A stretch of 64,000 nt of DNA from Betaproteobacteria bacterium (GTDB taxonomy: Bacteria; Pseudomonadota; Gammaproteobacteria; Burkholderiales; Rhodocyclaceae), in NCBI GenBank assembly GCA_020621405.1, contig JAHRYN010000001.1, positions 186,001-250,000 of the forward strand, read 5' to 3'. Of the stretch, positions 1 through 9,407 are shown one piece after another. The notes under the pieces were generated by a model. That model worked only from the letters and a program-made list of their open reading frames with translations, ran no database searches and was not told the origin of the DNA. The first letter of the stretch is position 1; every line of letters starts with the position of its first letter. The position numbers and the translations under genes were made by a program.

Positions 1-288
1 GGCCAGACCCGTGCCCGTCTATCCAACCGGATGCTGATCGTCGAGGCGCTGCTGCGTGGCACCCATCCGCTGGGCGTAGCCTTGCGCAGCCCGGACCGGG
101 CGCTGCAGGATGCGATGATCGAGGATGGCACCGGCGATACACTCGACTGCGTGCTGTGCTTGGTGCAGGCCGCCTGGGCCTGGACGAGACGGGACGCAGG
201 CTACGGCCTGCCGCTGAACATCGACCCGGTCGAGGGCTGGGTACTTGGCGTACCGCCGGCCGGTATCAAGGACGGCCGCCGACACTGA
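1..288 (+). CDS. DUF429 family protein, C-terminal part
   Basis: The frame is open from the first base of the window and ends at TGA 286-288, so only the last 95 residues are visible and the true start lies outside. The stretch DTLDCVLCLVQAAWAW resembles the conserved C-terminal segment of DUF429 proteins, a family predicted to have an RNase H-like nuclease fold, where an Asp-Ala/Cys-Leu pattern precedes an Ala-rich helix. The tail ends GVLG-VPPAG. The gene is convergent with the LysR gene, with 1 base between the stops. The family assignment rests on one motif and is moderate. Confidence 0.55.
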   Translation, partial: GQTRARLSNRMLIVEALLRGTHPLGVALRSPDRALQDAMIEDGTGDTLDCVLCLVQAAWAWTRRDAGYGLPLNIDPVEGWVLGVPPAGIKDGRRH

Positions 289-289
289 T

Positions 290-1159
290 TCAGCCGCCGA
301 GCACCTTCTGCACCAGCGGATGCTGCACGCGCCGCTCTGCCGAAATCGCGAAGAAATGCTCGACCACATCGCCGCAGCGCCCCAGACGCCTGAGCGAGCG
401 GTGCAGCGTCAGATCGTCGTGTGACCAGTCGGTGGCGGGAAATGCGCCCAGCCCGCTCTCGCCGAAGGTCACCAGCAGGGCACTGTCCTCGAATTCGCCG
501 ACGACGCGCGGACGCAGACCCTCGCGGTCGAACCAGTCCTCGATGCGCGCCCGCACGGCCGACTGTATGGTCGGCAGCAGTAGCGGCATGTCCGCCAGAC
601 ACTCCGGAAAAGGCTTTGCCAGGGCATCGACGAGCGCAGCCGGTGCGTACCACGACAGTGCCGCCTCGCCCACCGGATGGCTGTAGACCTTCAGGCTGGG
701 ATTGACCGGCGCCGGACGGTCGGCCAGCACGACGTCCAGTCGGTGCAATGCCAGATCACCCAGCAGATCGTCGAACTCGCCCTCGAAACACAGCAGGTGC
801 AGACCCGGCGTACCGGTCACCGGCTGCAGCAGATGACGCACGACCGGCTTGGGCAGGCCGTCCGATATGCCCACCGACAGGCGGACTTCCTGCGCCGAGG
901 CAGCTTCGCGCACCGCAAGCGGCAACTGCTCGCCGAGCTGGAAGATCTGTTCGGCGTAGCGCACCGCCACAGCACCGGCCGCCGTCAGTTCGACGCTGCG
1001 GCCGGACGGCTTGAACAGCGCGTGCCCCATGGAACGCTCCAGTTCGCGGATCTGCGTGCTGACCGTCTGTACCGCCATGTCGAGGCGCTCCGCAGCACGG
1101 GCGATCCCGCCTTCCTTGGTGGCCACCCAGAAGTAATAGAGGTGCCGGTAATTCAGCAT
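290..1159 (-). CDS. LysR-family transcriptional regulator, NhaR-like
   Basis: A 289-residue LysR-type regulator. Residues 1-60 form the winged helix-turn-helix (LNYRHLYYFW, then AAERLDMAVQTVSTQIRELE), and the rest is the substrate-binding-like effector domain. The LNYRHLYYFW opening and the FEDSALLVTFGESGLGAFP segment are typical of the NhaR subgroup, whose E. coli member activates the Na+/H+ antiporter gene nhaA in response to Na+. No antiporter gene lies nearby, so the target here is unknown. It is transcribed divergently from the HPF-like gene, the usual geometry when a LysR protein controls its neighbour. An AAGGGCG ribosome-binding-like stretch precedes the ATG. Confidence 0.8.
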   Translation of the reverse strand: MLNYRHLYYFWVATKEGGIARAAERLDMAVQTVSTQIRELERSMGHALFKPSGRSVELTAAGAVAVRYAEQIFQLGEQLPLAVREAASAQEVRLSVGISDGLPKPVVRHLLQPVTGTPGLHLLCFEGEFDDLLGDLALHRLDVVLADRPAPVNPSLKVYSHPVGEAALSWYAPAALVDALAKPFPECLADMPLLLPTIQSAVRARIEDWFDREGLRPRVVGEFEDSALLVTFGESGLGAFPATDWSHDDLTLHRSLRRLGRCGDVVEHFFAISAERRVQHPLVQKVLGG

Positions 1160-1266
1160 CGCGCCCTTGACTTCGTAAAAACAGAAATAAAACTACCACA
1201 AACATCCATTTTTTAGAATTCCGCACACCGTTAGAGTGAGGCCTCGATCCACTGAGGGAGAGGCCC
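1160..1266. promoter_or_regulatory. AT-rich divergent intergenic region
   Basis: This 107-base gap separates the divergent LysR and HPF-like genes and is much richer in A and T than its flanks (bases 1175-1220). A TTGACT at 1169-1174 could serve as a -35 element, but no convincing -10 pairs with it. A GAGGGAGAGG ribosome-binding site lies at 1253-1262, just upstream of the HPF-like ATG. It is probably the shared promoter and LysR operator region. Confidence 0.4.
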
Positions 1267-1602
1267 ATGCAAGTCATCGTCGAGTCGCGCCACGCGGAAG
1301 GCGAAGCCATCCGCAGCATGGCCGAGAACAGGCTGCGTTTCGTGCTGCGCCGGCTCGCCTGGCGCATTCCCAGAGCCCGGCTCAGTTTGATGGACACCAA
1401 CGGCCCGCGCGGAGGCGTGGACAAGAAGGTACTGGTTGAACTGCGACTGGACGGATTGCAGCCGGTCGTGGCCAGCGCCACTTCGGCTGACTGGCGCAGC
1501 GCGATGGATACCGCCATCGACCGCGCCGCCCAGGCCTTGCTGCGCACCTGCCGGCGCGCCCGGGAAGCGACTTCGATGCCACGTCCTGATTTTCAGACGT
1601 AA
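1267..1602 (+). CDS. HPF/RaiA-like ribosome-associated inhibitor (sigma-54 modulation family)
   Basis: A 111-residue protein. The pattern MQVIVESRHAEGEAIRSMAE, a basic helix (ENRLRFVLRRL), a central strand pair, and a final helix (SADWRSAMDTAIDRAAQALL) match the alpha/beta fold of HPF/YfiA proteins, which bind the 30S decoding centre and hibernate ribosomes in stationary phase or stress. It has the short-form length and no C-terminal dimerisation domain. The start is supported by a strong purine-rich ribosome-binding site. It lies 31 bases upstream of the BI-1/YccA-like gene, so the two may be co-transcribed. A role in stress is an inference from the family. Confidence 0.65.
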   Translation: MQVIVESRHAEGEAIRSMAENRLRFVLRRLAWRIPRARLSLMDTNGPRGGVDKKVLVELRLDGLQPVVASATSADWRSAMDTAIDRAAQALLRTCRRAREATSMPRPDFQT

Positions 1603-1633
1603 GCAATTTCAACATCACAAGGAGGCAATGAAC

Positions 1634-2323
1634 ATGGATACCCGCTACACCCGCAGCACCGCGCTTGAACATGTACCGGTCCGCACCGAACTGGCCGACG
1701 CACCACGTCGGGTGCTGCGCAACACCTACATGCTGCTGGGCCTCAATCTCGGCTTCAGCGGCGTCATCGCAGCGCTTGCCGTCACCATGGCGTGGCCGGC
1801 ACCGGGTGTGCTGCTGACGCTGGCCGGCTATTTCGGCCTGCTGTTCGCGGTCACCCGCTTTCGCGACAGCTCGACCGGCGTCCTGCTGACCTTCGCGCTG
1901 ACCGGCTTCATGGGCTACACGCTCGGCCCGCTGCTCGGTTCGGTGCTGAAGCTGCCGGGCGGCAGCCAGATCGTGATGCTGGCACTCGGCGCCACCGGCG
2001 CCGTATTCCTCGCGATGTCGGCGTGGGCGACCGCCACCCGGCGCGACCTGTCGGGCATGAGCAGCTTCCTGTTCATCGGCATGATCGTCGCCGTGCTGGC
2101 CGGTCTGGGCGCGATGTTCTTCCAGCTGACGGCGCTGTCGCTGGCAGTCTCCGCCGCCGTAGTGCTGCTGATGGCCGGCATGATCGCGTTCGAGACGCAA
2201 CGCATCGTGCGTGGTGGTGAGACGAACTACGTGATGGCGACAACCGGCCTGTTTGTATCGATCTTCAACCTCTTCACCGCCCTGCTGCAGTTGTTCGGTT
2301 TCATGGGCAGCAGCAACGACTAG
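1634..2323 (+). CDS. BI-1/YccA family (UPF0005) inner-membrane protein
   Basis: A 229-residue protein with about seven hydrophobic helices beginning near residue 28 and the BI-1-type C-terminal segment (FETQRIVRGGETNY, then LFVSIFNLFTALLQLFGF). Bacterial YccA restrains the FtsH protease, and BsYetJ is a pH-dependent Ca2+ leak channel; which function applies here cannot be read from the sequence. Two in-frame ATGs occur at 1628 and 1634. The AAGGAGG at 1619-1625 lies 8 bases before the second but only 2 before the first, so 1634 is chosen. A strong terminator follows 27 bases after the stop. Confidence 0.85.
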   Translation: MDTRYTRSTALEHVPVRTELADAPRRVLRNTYMLLGLNLGFSGVIAALAVTMAWPAPGVLLTLAGYFGLLFAVTRFRDSSTGVLLTFALTGFMGYTLGPLLGSVLKLPGGSQIVMLALGATGAVFLAMSAWATATRRDLSGMSSFLFIGMIVAVLAGLGAMFFQLTALSLAVSAAVVLLMAGMIAFETQRIVRGGETNYVMATTGLFVSIFNLFTALLQLFGFMGSSND

Positions 2324-2350
2324 TTCTTACCTCCGGGCACACCCCCGTTT

Positions 2351-2387
2351 GATCCGCACGCGGCAACGCCGCCTGCGGATCTTTTTT
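2351..2387 (+). terminator. Rho-independent terminator after the YccA-like gene
   Basis: A GATCCGCA arm pairs with TGCGGATC, extended inward by GCGGC/GCCGC around an AAC loop with one mismatch, and is followed by TTTTTT. It ends the HPF-like/YccA-like transcript and insulates the chemotaxis gene downstream. Confidence 0.9.
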
Positions 2388-2527
2388 CGCCTGCGACCGG
2401 CCAGCAAGGCCAAGACACTGATCTTTTTGTGAATTCGCTCAAGTAAGGCCGAAAGTGCTCCGTAAGCATTCTGTGGGGTCGCGAGCTGCAGGAAATCACC
2501 TGTGCCCGTCCTGCAGGAGGAGGAGAC

Positions 2528-3694
2528 ATGCTGAAAAAACTGAGTGTGCGCAAGGCGTTTGCGCTGTTTGGCGCATCATCGGCAGCCATGTGCTGCATCG
2601 TTCTTGTTCTTCTTCTCTCGACCGGCGCCAGTCGACCAGCGCTGATCGGCGCGTCGCTGCTGCTGCTTGCGGGCGGCGCATTGGTCGGCCGGCAGATCGG
2701 GGTGTTCTACGGAAAGCGGGCGGAAATCATCGTCGGTGGCCTGCACGCGCTGGCGGAAGGCCGACTTGATTGCCGTCTGAGCATCGATGGCAAGGACGAC
2801 TTTGCCTGGCTTGCCTACGAGTACAACTCGGCGCGCAAGGCCGTCAAACAACTGGTCGAACATCTGCAAGTGCTTTCGAAGACGCTGACCGGTGCTGCGG
2901 TCGAGCTTTCCGGTTCGTCCGGCGAGGCGCGGGAAACGGTCATGCGGCAACTCGATTCGATCCGCGCAGTCGGTGGCGCGATCGAACAGATGAGCACGAA
3001 TATCCGGGAGGTCGAATCGCTGTCGCGTGAAGCGAGCGATCTCGCGACGAGTGCCGGCGAAGCATCGCTCGCCGGCAAGCAGACGCTGCAGGGTTCGCTC
3101 GCCAGCGTGCACGCGGCATCGGACAAGATGGCCAGTTCGCTCACGGTCATCGAGCGGCTGGTTGACGATTCGCGCGCCATCAACCGCATCAACGAGCTGA
3201 TCAAGGAACTGTCCGACCAGACCAACCTGCTCGCGCTCAATGCCGCCATCGAGGCAGCGCGCGCCGGCGAACAGGGGCGCGGCTTCGCAGTGGTGGCGGA
3301 CGAAGTGCGCAAGCTCGCACAGCGCAGCCAGGCCTCGTCGAACGACATCAGCCAGCTGGTGGTGCGCATCCGTGACGATGCCGAAGAAACGATACAGCTG
3401 GTGCGCAGCTCGAACGAAGAAGTCAATGGCGCCACCCAGAACACGGCCCATGCGGTCACCGAGTTCGACGACATCCTGCGGCGGCTGCAGGCCCTGACCG
3501 GAAAATCGGCAACGATCACCAGCAGCCTCGGAGCCCAGAATTCGGCGGTCGGCGAAATCGTGCGCAACACCGACCTGCTGTTCGCCCTGTCGGAGCAGAA
3601 CACGCATGTTGCCGAGGAAACCGCGCGTCAGGGCAACGACCTGGCGTCATCAGCAAGAACGCTCGAAGAAGCCGTGCAGGTATTCCGCATCTGA
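2528..3694 (+). CDS. Methyl-accepting chemotaxis protein without a periplasmic sensor
   Basis: A 388-residue transducer. Two hydrophobic segments (about residues 10-30 and 36-55) are separated by only a few residues, so there is essentially no periplasmic ligand domain. A short HAMP-like region follows, then a long coiled-coil signalling domain with the hallmark hairpin ([20 protein letters not shown], then [15 protein letters not shown]) that docks CheA/CheW. The start is fixed by a GGAGGAGGAG ribosome-binding site at 2516-2525. No che genes or cytoplasmic PAS/globin sensor is present, so the input (perhaps membrane or redox state) is unknown. It is a single-gene unit with a terminator upstream. 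Confidence 0.9.
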   Translation: MLKKLSVRKAFALFGASSAAMCCIVLVLLLSTGASRPALIGASLLLLAGGALVGRQIGVFYGKRAEIIVGGLHALAEGRLDCRLSIDGKDDFAWLAYEYNSARKAVKQLVEHLQVLSKTLTGAAVELSGSSGEARETVMRQLDSIRAVGGAIEQMSTNIREVESLSREASDLATSAGEASLAGKQTLQGSLASVHAASDKMASSLTVIERLVDDSRAINRINELIKELSDQTNLLALNAAIEAARAGEQGRGFAVVADEVRKLAQRSQASSNDISQLVVRIRDDAEETIQLVRSSNEEVNGATQNTAHAVTEFDDILRRLQALTGKSATITSSLGAQNSAVGEIVRNTDLLFALSEQNTHVAEETARQGNDLASSARTLEEAVQVFRI

Positions 3695-4254
3695 TCCCCT
3701 GGCGCTGTAACGCAGCGGCGGAACTTCGTCCGGCGGCGTCCGGTGCCGAACGCCGTCGCCACTTCGGCCCTCAGAGTTGCAATTGCAGGAAGGGTCATGA
3801 CGACCAGAGGAAGCGGACGAAGCGTCTGTCCCACATGACGCGCCCGCTGCTCGCTCGCCGAAAACGTCGGCCAGGACCGGCTTCATGCCCGGAGGCGGTG
3901 ACGGCGCAGCGCCACCCTTGAATAAAGTGGTGTGCCGACGCGGTCGGACCGGATGCGCTCGTGGGATACTTTGCTTATGTGGTGCATCCATTCAGCAGCC
4001 TTCCCACATCGCGCAGAGCCGGCCGTCAAAGGGAACAAACTCGTTTCGTGCGGAATCCCGTGGCGCCGGTTCTCCGTTCATCTTTACCGGCTATTGAGTG
4101 CCGGATTCGGGGCGGTCGTCGCCCTTTCTTGCGCCAGCGCGGCAGAAAGCGGAACGCTCAGCGCGAAGACACCGATGCATCGCCGGTTCGGCGTCGAGCG
4201 GGCGGTGTCGCTGTTGTCCAAACACACTTTCGCCGGCCACCCGGCTGTCAGCCG
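3695..4254 (+). other. 560-base gap with a possible small exported ORF ending at the kinase start
   Basis: There is no clear gene or terminator. One + strand frame (3932-4258, 108 codons) contains a signal-peptide-like stretch (LLSAGFGAVVALSCASAAES, about residues 53-72) and stops in TGA overlapping the hybrid-kinase ATG (ATGA at 4255-4258), an arrangement typical of coupled genes. No good ribosome-binding site or credible start precedes it, and the remainder resembles no family I know. It may be a decayed periplasmic-protein gene or chance. The kinase frame itself is also open upstream to 3961, but that extension is Arg-rich and looks non-coding. Confidence 0.35.
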
Positions 4255-7200
4255 ATGACGCAAGACCGGCCTTCACAGCCACGCAAGCAGCGGGAAATCT
4301 CGCTGAACACCTTCCTCACCCGGCTGATCTGGCTGTGCGTGGGGCCGCTGATGCTGCTGGCCATCTATCTGGCGATCACCAATGTCCGCCATCTGCAGGA
4401 AGACCGGGACCTCGAGGCAACGAACCTGACGCATGTGCTCGTCACTGCAGTCGATCAGGATATGAAAGCCCGCATCAACGCACTGACCATGCTTGCCAAT
4501 TCGCCGACGATCGACGACCCGGCGCACTGGAGCGTGCTGTACGCGGAAGCACAAGGCTTCCAGAAGATTTTCGGCAGTCATGTCGTGCTGGTCGACCCGG
4601 CGATGAACATGCTGATCAACACCCGGGTCCCTCTGGGCACACCATTGCCCCAGCTACCGCGCCCGACCGGCCGTGCAGCGGCACCGACCGCACTGGAGAC
4701 TGGCCGGCCTGCGGTCGGCGACATCGTCCGGGGACCGGTAGCCGGACAGTTGCTGGTTGCCGTTGCCGCGCCCGTCACGCGTCACGGCAAGACCGAGTAC
4801 GTGATGCTGACCACGCTGGAAACCACTGAACTCCTGACTCACATCGACCGGCTGGCCCTGCCCGACGGTTGGGCGATTTCGCTGCGCGACAGCACCGGTG
4901 CGATCATTGCTGCACGCGCCATGGACGCGATGAACTTTACCGCTCAGGAAGGAAGGTTCGTCGCGCCTTCCTCGGTCACGCCATGGTCCGTCGTGCTGGA
5001 AATTCCAAGCGACATCTACAACGCGCCGCTGCAGTCGGCAACGACGACACTGTTGCTCTCGCTGCTCGGCGCCACGGTGGCCGGTGTGCTTGGTGGCGCG
5101 CTGGCCAGTCGCAAGCTTGCTGAATCGATGGCCATGCTGGTCAAGGGACCGGCGGCCGGGAAACCGCCCTTGCCGATCACCGAACTGACATCGATACGCA
5201 GCCTGCTGGACGAGACTGCAGCCGGTCACGAAGCGGCGAAGGAAACCCTGCGACAAAGCGAGCGGCGTTTCCGACGCCTGTTCAGCAACGGAGCATCGCC
5301 GCAGGCACTGATCACGACGAGTGGCGAACTGGTCGACGTCAATACGCGTTTCGAGCACGACTTCGGATACAGCCGCGCGGATCTGCCGAGCATCGAAGCG
5401 TGGTGGCCGCGCGCTTACCCCGATCCGGTCTATCGCGCGCACGTGTTCGAGCAATGGAACGCACGGATGGCACATGCCATTGCGACGGGTAGCGACGTCG
5501 AAGCGCATGATTACCGCATAACCTGCAAGAATGGCGACATTCGAACCGCGATCGTGTCAGCCATCATCATCGACGACGACATTCTGGTCACCTTCCTCGA
5601 TGTGACCGAGCGGCTGAAAGCGGAAGCTGCATTGAGAGAAAGCCAGGCTGCCGCGATCGAGGAACAGCGACAGGCGCGGGACGAAGCGCTGCGACTGATG
5701 AAGGAAGCCGTTGCCGCCCGTGCCAGCGCCGAGGCAGCGAACGCGTCGCTGCGCGAACTGTCGCTGGCGGTCGAGCAAAGTCCCGAAAGCATCGTGATCA
5801 CCGACCTGGCGGCCCGCATCGAATACGCGAACGAAGCCTTTCTGCGCATCTCCGGCTACAGCCGCGACGAGGTCATTGGCCGCAATGCGCGCATTCTGCA
5901 GTCCGGCCGGACGCCAGCGAAAACCTACCAGTCGCTGTGGCAGGCGATGTCCCGCGGACTGGCGTGGAAGGGCGAATTCATCAACCGGCGCAAGGACGGC
6001 TCCGAATACGTCGAATTCGCGATCATCACGCCGTTGCGCCAGAACAATGGTCAGGTCACCCATTACGTGGCGGTCAAGGAAGACATCACCGAGAAGAAAC
6101 GACTGGGCGAGGAACTGGATCGCCATCGCCATCATCTCGAAGACCTCGTGGCGATCCGGACGAACGAACTTGAATCCGCCCGGCAGGCAGCCGATGCAGC
6201 GAATCGCGCGAAGAGCGCCTTCCTGGCCAACATGAGCCATGAAATCCGTACGCCGATGAACGCCATCATCGGCCTGACCTATCTGATGCGGCAGCATCAG
6301 TCGGCCGACATGCGGAGCGACCGGCTGGACAAGATCGACGCCGCGGCCAAGCATCTGATGGCCATCATCAACGACATCCTGGACCTGTCGAAGATCGAGG
6401 CGGGTCATCTGGAGCTGGAACAGTCGGACTTCACGCTGCCCGGCCTGCTGAACAACGTGCTGGATCTGATAGCCGAACCCGCAAGTGAGAAGGGGCTCGT
6501 CATCAAGGTCGACCGCGACCACGTCCCCCTGTCGCTGCGTGGCGATACGACACGGCTGCGGCAGGCCCTGCTCAACTATGCCGGCAATGCGGTCAAATTC
6601 ACGGAGCACGGCACCGTCTGGCTGCGCGCGAAACTGCTCGACGAAAACACTCAGGGTCTGCTTGTGCGCTTCGAAGTGGAGGACACCGGCGTCGGCATCG
6701 CACCGGACAAGCTCCCGCTGCTGTTCGAATCCTTCACCCAGGCGGACGTCTCGACCACCCGCCGATACGGCGGCACCGGTCTGGGACTTGCCATCACCCG
6801 CAGGCTCGCGCGGCTGATGGGCGGCGACGCGGGGGCCAGCAGCGTCCCCGGTCAGGGCAGTATGTTCTGGCTCACGGTCAGGTTGCAGCGCGGCGAGGGC
6901 ACGACCTCAGGCACCCCAGACGATCAACGGTTGAACGATGCCGAACAGCGGTTGCTGCGCGATCATGCCGGCTCACGCGTACTGGTGGTCGAGGACAATC
7001 CGATCAATCAGGAAGTCGCCCGCGAACTGCTGTCCGGTGCCGGCCTGTCGGTCGACATCGCAGGCAATGGCCAGATCGCGCTGGACATGACCGACACGAA
7101 CAAGTACGACCTGATACTGATGGATGTGCAGATGCCGGTGATGGACGGACTGGATGCCACGCGGGGACTGCGCGCACGTGGCTGCACGCTGCCCATCCTC

Positions 7201-7986
7201 GGCATGACCGCCAATGCGTTCGAGGAGGACCGTCAGGCCTGTCTGTCTGCAGGCATGAACGACTTCGTCACCAAACCGGTGATTCCGGACACGCTTTACG
7301 CGAAGCTGCTGCACGGCCTGTCGCTGACCGCAAGCACCGGAACGCAGCCGGCCCCAGCCGCCTCGTCGAACCCCGGGTCGCCACCTCTGGTGACGTATCT
7401 GAACGCCATCCCGGGATTCGACGCCGGACGTGCGCTGGACATGCTGCAGGGCGACACCGGAGCCTACCGGCGATTGCTGCGCCGCTTCGCAGCCAGCCAC
7501 GGCAGCGACATGGAATCGATCCGCGCCCTGCTCGCCGATCACGACAGCAAGGCTGCGCTGCACCAGGTGCACAACCTGAAAGGCGTACTTGGCACTCTCG
7601 GCGCAACGCATCTCGGCTCGCTGGTGGCGCGGTTCGAACATGCGCTGCGGATAGACGCCGGCCCGGTCGAATGCCAGGATCTGCTGTCGCTGTGCGAAAG
7701 CGCGCTGATGCATCTGCTCGACGCAATCGAACGGCTGCCGGACGAGCCGGCTCCGCCGGAGAGCGTCGATGACGCCACCGGGCACGAACACGAGCACACC
7801 CGGCACGTGCTGGCCGATCTGGAAGCCCTGCTGGCCGCCAACGATACCGGCGCCAGTACGCTGGCCCGCGCGTCTGCGCGCTTGCTGGCGATGGTGCTCG
7901 GCGAGCGCCATGACGACTTCAGCCGGCGGATCGATGCCTTCGACTACGAAAGCGCACTGGACATCCTGCGTCAGTTGAACCGCTGA
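4255..7986 (+). CDS. Hybrid sensor histidine kinase (Cache-like, PAS-PAS-HK-REC-Hpt)
   Basis: A 1243-residue multistep phosphorelay protein. Domains in order: TM1 about 21-43; a Cache-like periplasmic sensor about 45-255; TM2 about 261-283; PAS/PAC about 338-450; coiled coil; PAS/PAC about 503-613; HisKA with phospho-acceptor H662 in NMSHEIRTP; HATPase about 764-877 (DTGVGI, GGTGLGL); receiver about 909-1020 with phosphorylated D957 (LILMDVQMP) and K1007; and an Hpt domain with H1106 in VHNLKG. The ATG at 4255 is chosen because upstream codons do not look coding. No output regulator is adjacent, so the phosphoryl acceptor is encoded elsewhere. The ligand is unknown. Confidence 0.92.
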   Translation: MTQDRPSQPRKQREISLNTFLTRLIWLCVGPLMLLAIYLAITNVRHLQEDRDLEATNLTHVLVTAVDQDMKARINALTMLANSPTIDDPAHWSVLYAEAQGFQKIFGSHVVLVDPAMNMLINTRVPLGTPLPQLPRPTGRAAAPTALETGRPAVGDIVRGPVAGQLLVAVAAPVTRHGKTEYVMLTTLETTELLTHIDRLALPDGWAISLRDSTGAIIAARAMDAMNFTAQEGRFVAPSSVTPWSVVLEIPSDIYNAPLQSATTTLLLSLLGATVAGVLGGALASRKLAESMAMLVKGPAAGKPPLPITELTSIRSLLDETAAGHEAAKETLRQSERRFRRLFSNGASPQALITTSGELVDVNTRFEHDFGYSRADLPSIEAWWPRAYPDPVYRAHVFEQWNARMAHAIATGSDVEAHDYRITCKNGDIRTAIVSAIIIDDDILVTFLDVTERLKAEAALRESQAAAIEEQRQARDEALRLMKEAVAARASAEAANASLRELSLAVEQSPESIVITDLAARIEYANEAFLRISGYSRDEVIGRNARILQSGRTPAKTYQSLWQAMSRGLAWKGEFINRRKDGSEYVEFAIITPLRQNNGQVTHYVAVKEDITEKKRLGEELDRHRHHLEDLVAIRTNELESARQAADAANRAKSAFLANMSHEIRTPMNAIIGLTYLMRQHQSADMRSDRLDKIDAAAKHLMAIINDILDLSKIEAGHLELEQSDFTLPGLLNNVLDLIAEPASEKGLVIKVDRDHVPLSLRGDTTRLRQALLNYAGNAVKFTEHGTVWLRAKLLDENTQGLLVRFEVEDTGVGIAPDKLPLLFESFTQADVSTTRRYGGTGLGLAITRRLARLMGGDAGASSVPGQGSMFWLTVRLQRGEGTTSGTPDDQRLNDAEQRLLRDHAGSRVLVVEDNPINQEVARELLSGAGLSVDIAGNGQIALDMTDTNKYDLILMDVQMPVMDGLDATRGLRARGCTLPILGMTANAFEEDRQACLSAGMNDFVTKPVIPDTLYAKLLHGLSLTASTGTQPAPAASSNPGSPPLVTYLNAIPGFDAGRALDMLQGDTGAYRRLLRRFAASHGSDMESIRALLADHDSKAALHQVHNLKGVLGTLGATHLGSLVARFEHALRIDAGPVECQDLLSLCESALMHLLDAIERLPDEPAPPESVDDATGHEHEHTRHVLADLEALLAANDTGASTLARASARLLAMVLGERHDDFSRRIDAFDYESALDILRQLNR

Positions 7987-8027
7987 CCGGTTCCGACACC
8001 GGACTTCGACGATGAAACTGCCGGCAT

Positions 8028-9056
8028 TCAGGCAGTCAGAGGGCCTCTGGCTGCGGTTGCGAGGAAGCGGCGGCGCAGATCGGCGGCCGGCAGCTGGCGG
8101 CCGATCAGCACGATGCGGCTGACGGGCGTTTCCCCGTCACTCCACGGACGCCCGTAATCGAATCCGGCGATACGGTGCACGCCCTGGAAGATCAGCCGCC
8201 GCGGCTCGCCGGCGATGGCGAGAATGCCTTTGTAGCGCAGCAGGTCGACCGAATGTTCGGCGATCAGCGCATCGACGAAGGCCGACACGGCATCCAGATC
8301 GAGCGCCTGCGTGCATTCGAGCAGCACCGATCCGACATCGTCGTCCCACGAACGTCCGTTCATGACACCGGAGGCGCCAGTTCTGCGCGCCGCCGCGGGC
8401 AGCCAGCCGGCATTCGGCAGACCCCGCTCGTCCAGCGAAAAGCCGTCGATGGCGAACAGATCACGCCAGTCCTCGTCGGCACTGGCCGCGACGACGATGC
8501 GCGCACGCGCGTTGACCCGCTGCAGGCGCTCATGAAGATCCGCCACCTGCTGCGCCGAAACCTGGTCCGCGTGGCTGATCAGCAGGCGGTCGGCGAACGC
8601 CACCTGAGACGCTGCCACACGCTCGCGACCGAATTGCTGTTCGAAATGACGCGCATCGACCAGCGTGACCACGCCGTCGAGCCGGAAGCGCTCGCGCAGC
8701 GTCGCCTCGTTGAAGAACATCTGCACCACCGGCGCCGGATCGGCCAGTCCGGTCGTTTCGAGCACCAGCCGGTCGAATGCAAGCTGGCCGGCGTCAAGTC
8801 GCGCCAGCAGATCGGCGAGCGCTGCGGCGAGTTCGCCCTTGACGCTGCAGCAGATGCAGCCGTTCGACAGTTCGACCACCGACACGGCCGCCCGGTCGAG
8901 CAGTTGGCCATCGATGCCGGCAGCACCGAATTCGTTTTCCACCACCGCGATGCGCTCGCCGTGATCCGCGCGCAGCAGCCGGTTGAGCAAGGTCGTCTTG
9001 CCGGCGCCGAGAAAGCCGGTCAGCAGCGTGACGGGTATCGCGTTCGAATCCTTCAT
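8028..9056 (-). CDS. yjiA: COG0523 GTPase (CobW/YjiA family metal-handling protein)
   Basis: A 342-residue G3E GTPase. Walker A GFLGAGKT at residues 14-21, an ENEFG motif, the metal-binding CICC at 67-70 and ETTGLADP are all present, followed by the C-terminal CobW domain ([10 protein letters not shown]). Such proteins act as metallochaperones or zinc-homeostasis factors. The gene is third in a cstA-ybdD-yjiA order that matches the E. coli btsT-yjiX-yjiA locus, which supports the YjiA name. An intrinsic-terminator-like hairpin ends just before its ribosome-binding site GAAGG, so expression may depend on read-through. It is convergent with the hybrid kinase. The substrate metal cannot be told from the sequence. 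Confidence 0.85.
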   Translation of the reverse strand: MKDSNAIPVTLLTGFLGAGKTTLLNRLLRADHGERIAVVENEFGAAGIDGQLLDRAAVSVVELSNGCICCSVKGELAAALADLLARLDAGQLAFDRLVLETTGLADPAPVVQMFFNEATLRERFRLDGVVTLVDARHFEQQFGRERVAASQVAFADRLLISHADQVSAQQVADLHERLQRVNARARIVVAASADEDWRDLFAIDGFSLDERGLPNAGWLPAAARRTGASGVMNGRSWDDDVGSVLLECTQALDLDAVSAFVDALIAEHSVDLLRYKGILAIAGEPRRLIFQGVHRIAGFDYGRPWSDGETPVSRIVLIGRQLPAADLRRRFLATAARGPLTA

Positions 9057-9067
9057 GACACACCTTC

Positions 9068-9104
9068 AAAAAAATGGCCGGGGCGGCCTGAGCCGACCCC
9101 GGCC
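9068..9104 (-). terminator. Intrinsic terminator or attenuator directly upstream of the yjiA-like start
   Basis: On the minus strand GGCCGGGG pairs with CCCCGGCC through a TCGGC/GGCCG inner stem and a short loop, followed by A and seven T. The T-run abuts the GAAGG ribosome-binding site of the GTPase gene, whose ATG is at 9056. The hairpin could end the cstA-ybdD transcript or gate expression of the GTPase. Confidence 0.8.
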
Positions 9105-9143
9105 CAATCAGAGGCAGAGAGATGGAACGGGTACCAACAACAG

Positions 9144-9166
9144 CAACTACAACTACAACTACAACT
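9144..9166. repeat. Hexanucleotide microsatellite
   Basis: About three and a half perfect copies of AACTAC lie in the ybdD/yjiA gap. No function is evident; such tracts can vary in length by slippage. Confidence 0.7.
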
Positions 9167-9205
9167 GACACACCGGCAGAACGGCACTGCCGGACGGCAA
9201 GGTCC

Positions 9206-9400
9206 TCAACAGCATTTGCCCGTCGCACCGCCGAAGCGCGCTTCCTGACGCTCGCGGAAGAAAGCCTCGTAGCTCATCGGCGGCTGGTCCGGATGCTTCA
9301 TCCGCATGTGCTGCACATAGGTGTCGTAGTCGGGCAGCCCCACCATCAGGCGGGCCGCCTGCCCGAGGTATTCACCCATGCGCGCGAGGTCCTTGAACAC
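9206..9400 (-). CDS. ybdD: YbdD/YjiX family small protein
   Basis: A 64-residue protein with the family signature [10 protein letters not shown] and a C-terminal segment [17 protein letters not shown]. YbdD/YjiX proteins are encoded immediately downstream of CstA/BtsT carbon-starvation transporters, and here the gene starts 7 bases after the cstA stop. It ends in vicinal cysteines (GKCC). The molecular role is not established; an accessory role for the transporter is inferred from the constant linkage. Confidence 0.88.
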   Translation of the reverse strand: MFKDLARMGEYLGQAARLMVGLPDYDTYVQHMRMKHPDQPPMSYEAFFRERQEARFGGATGKCC

Positions 9401-9407
9401 GGCGCAC

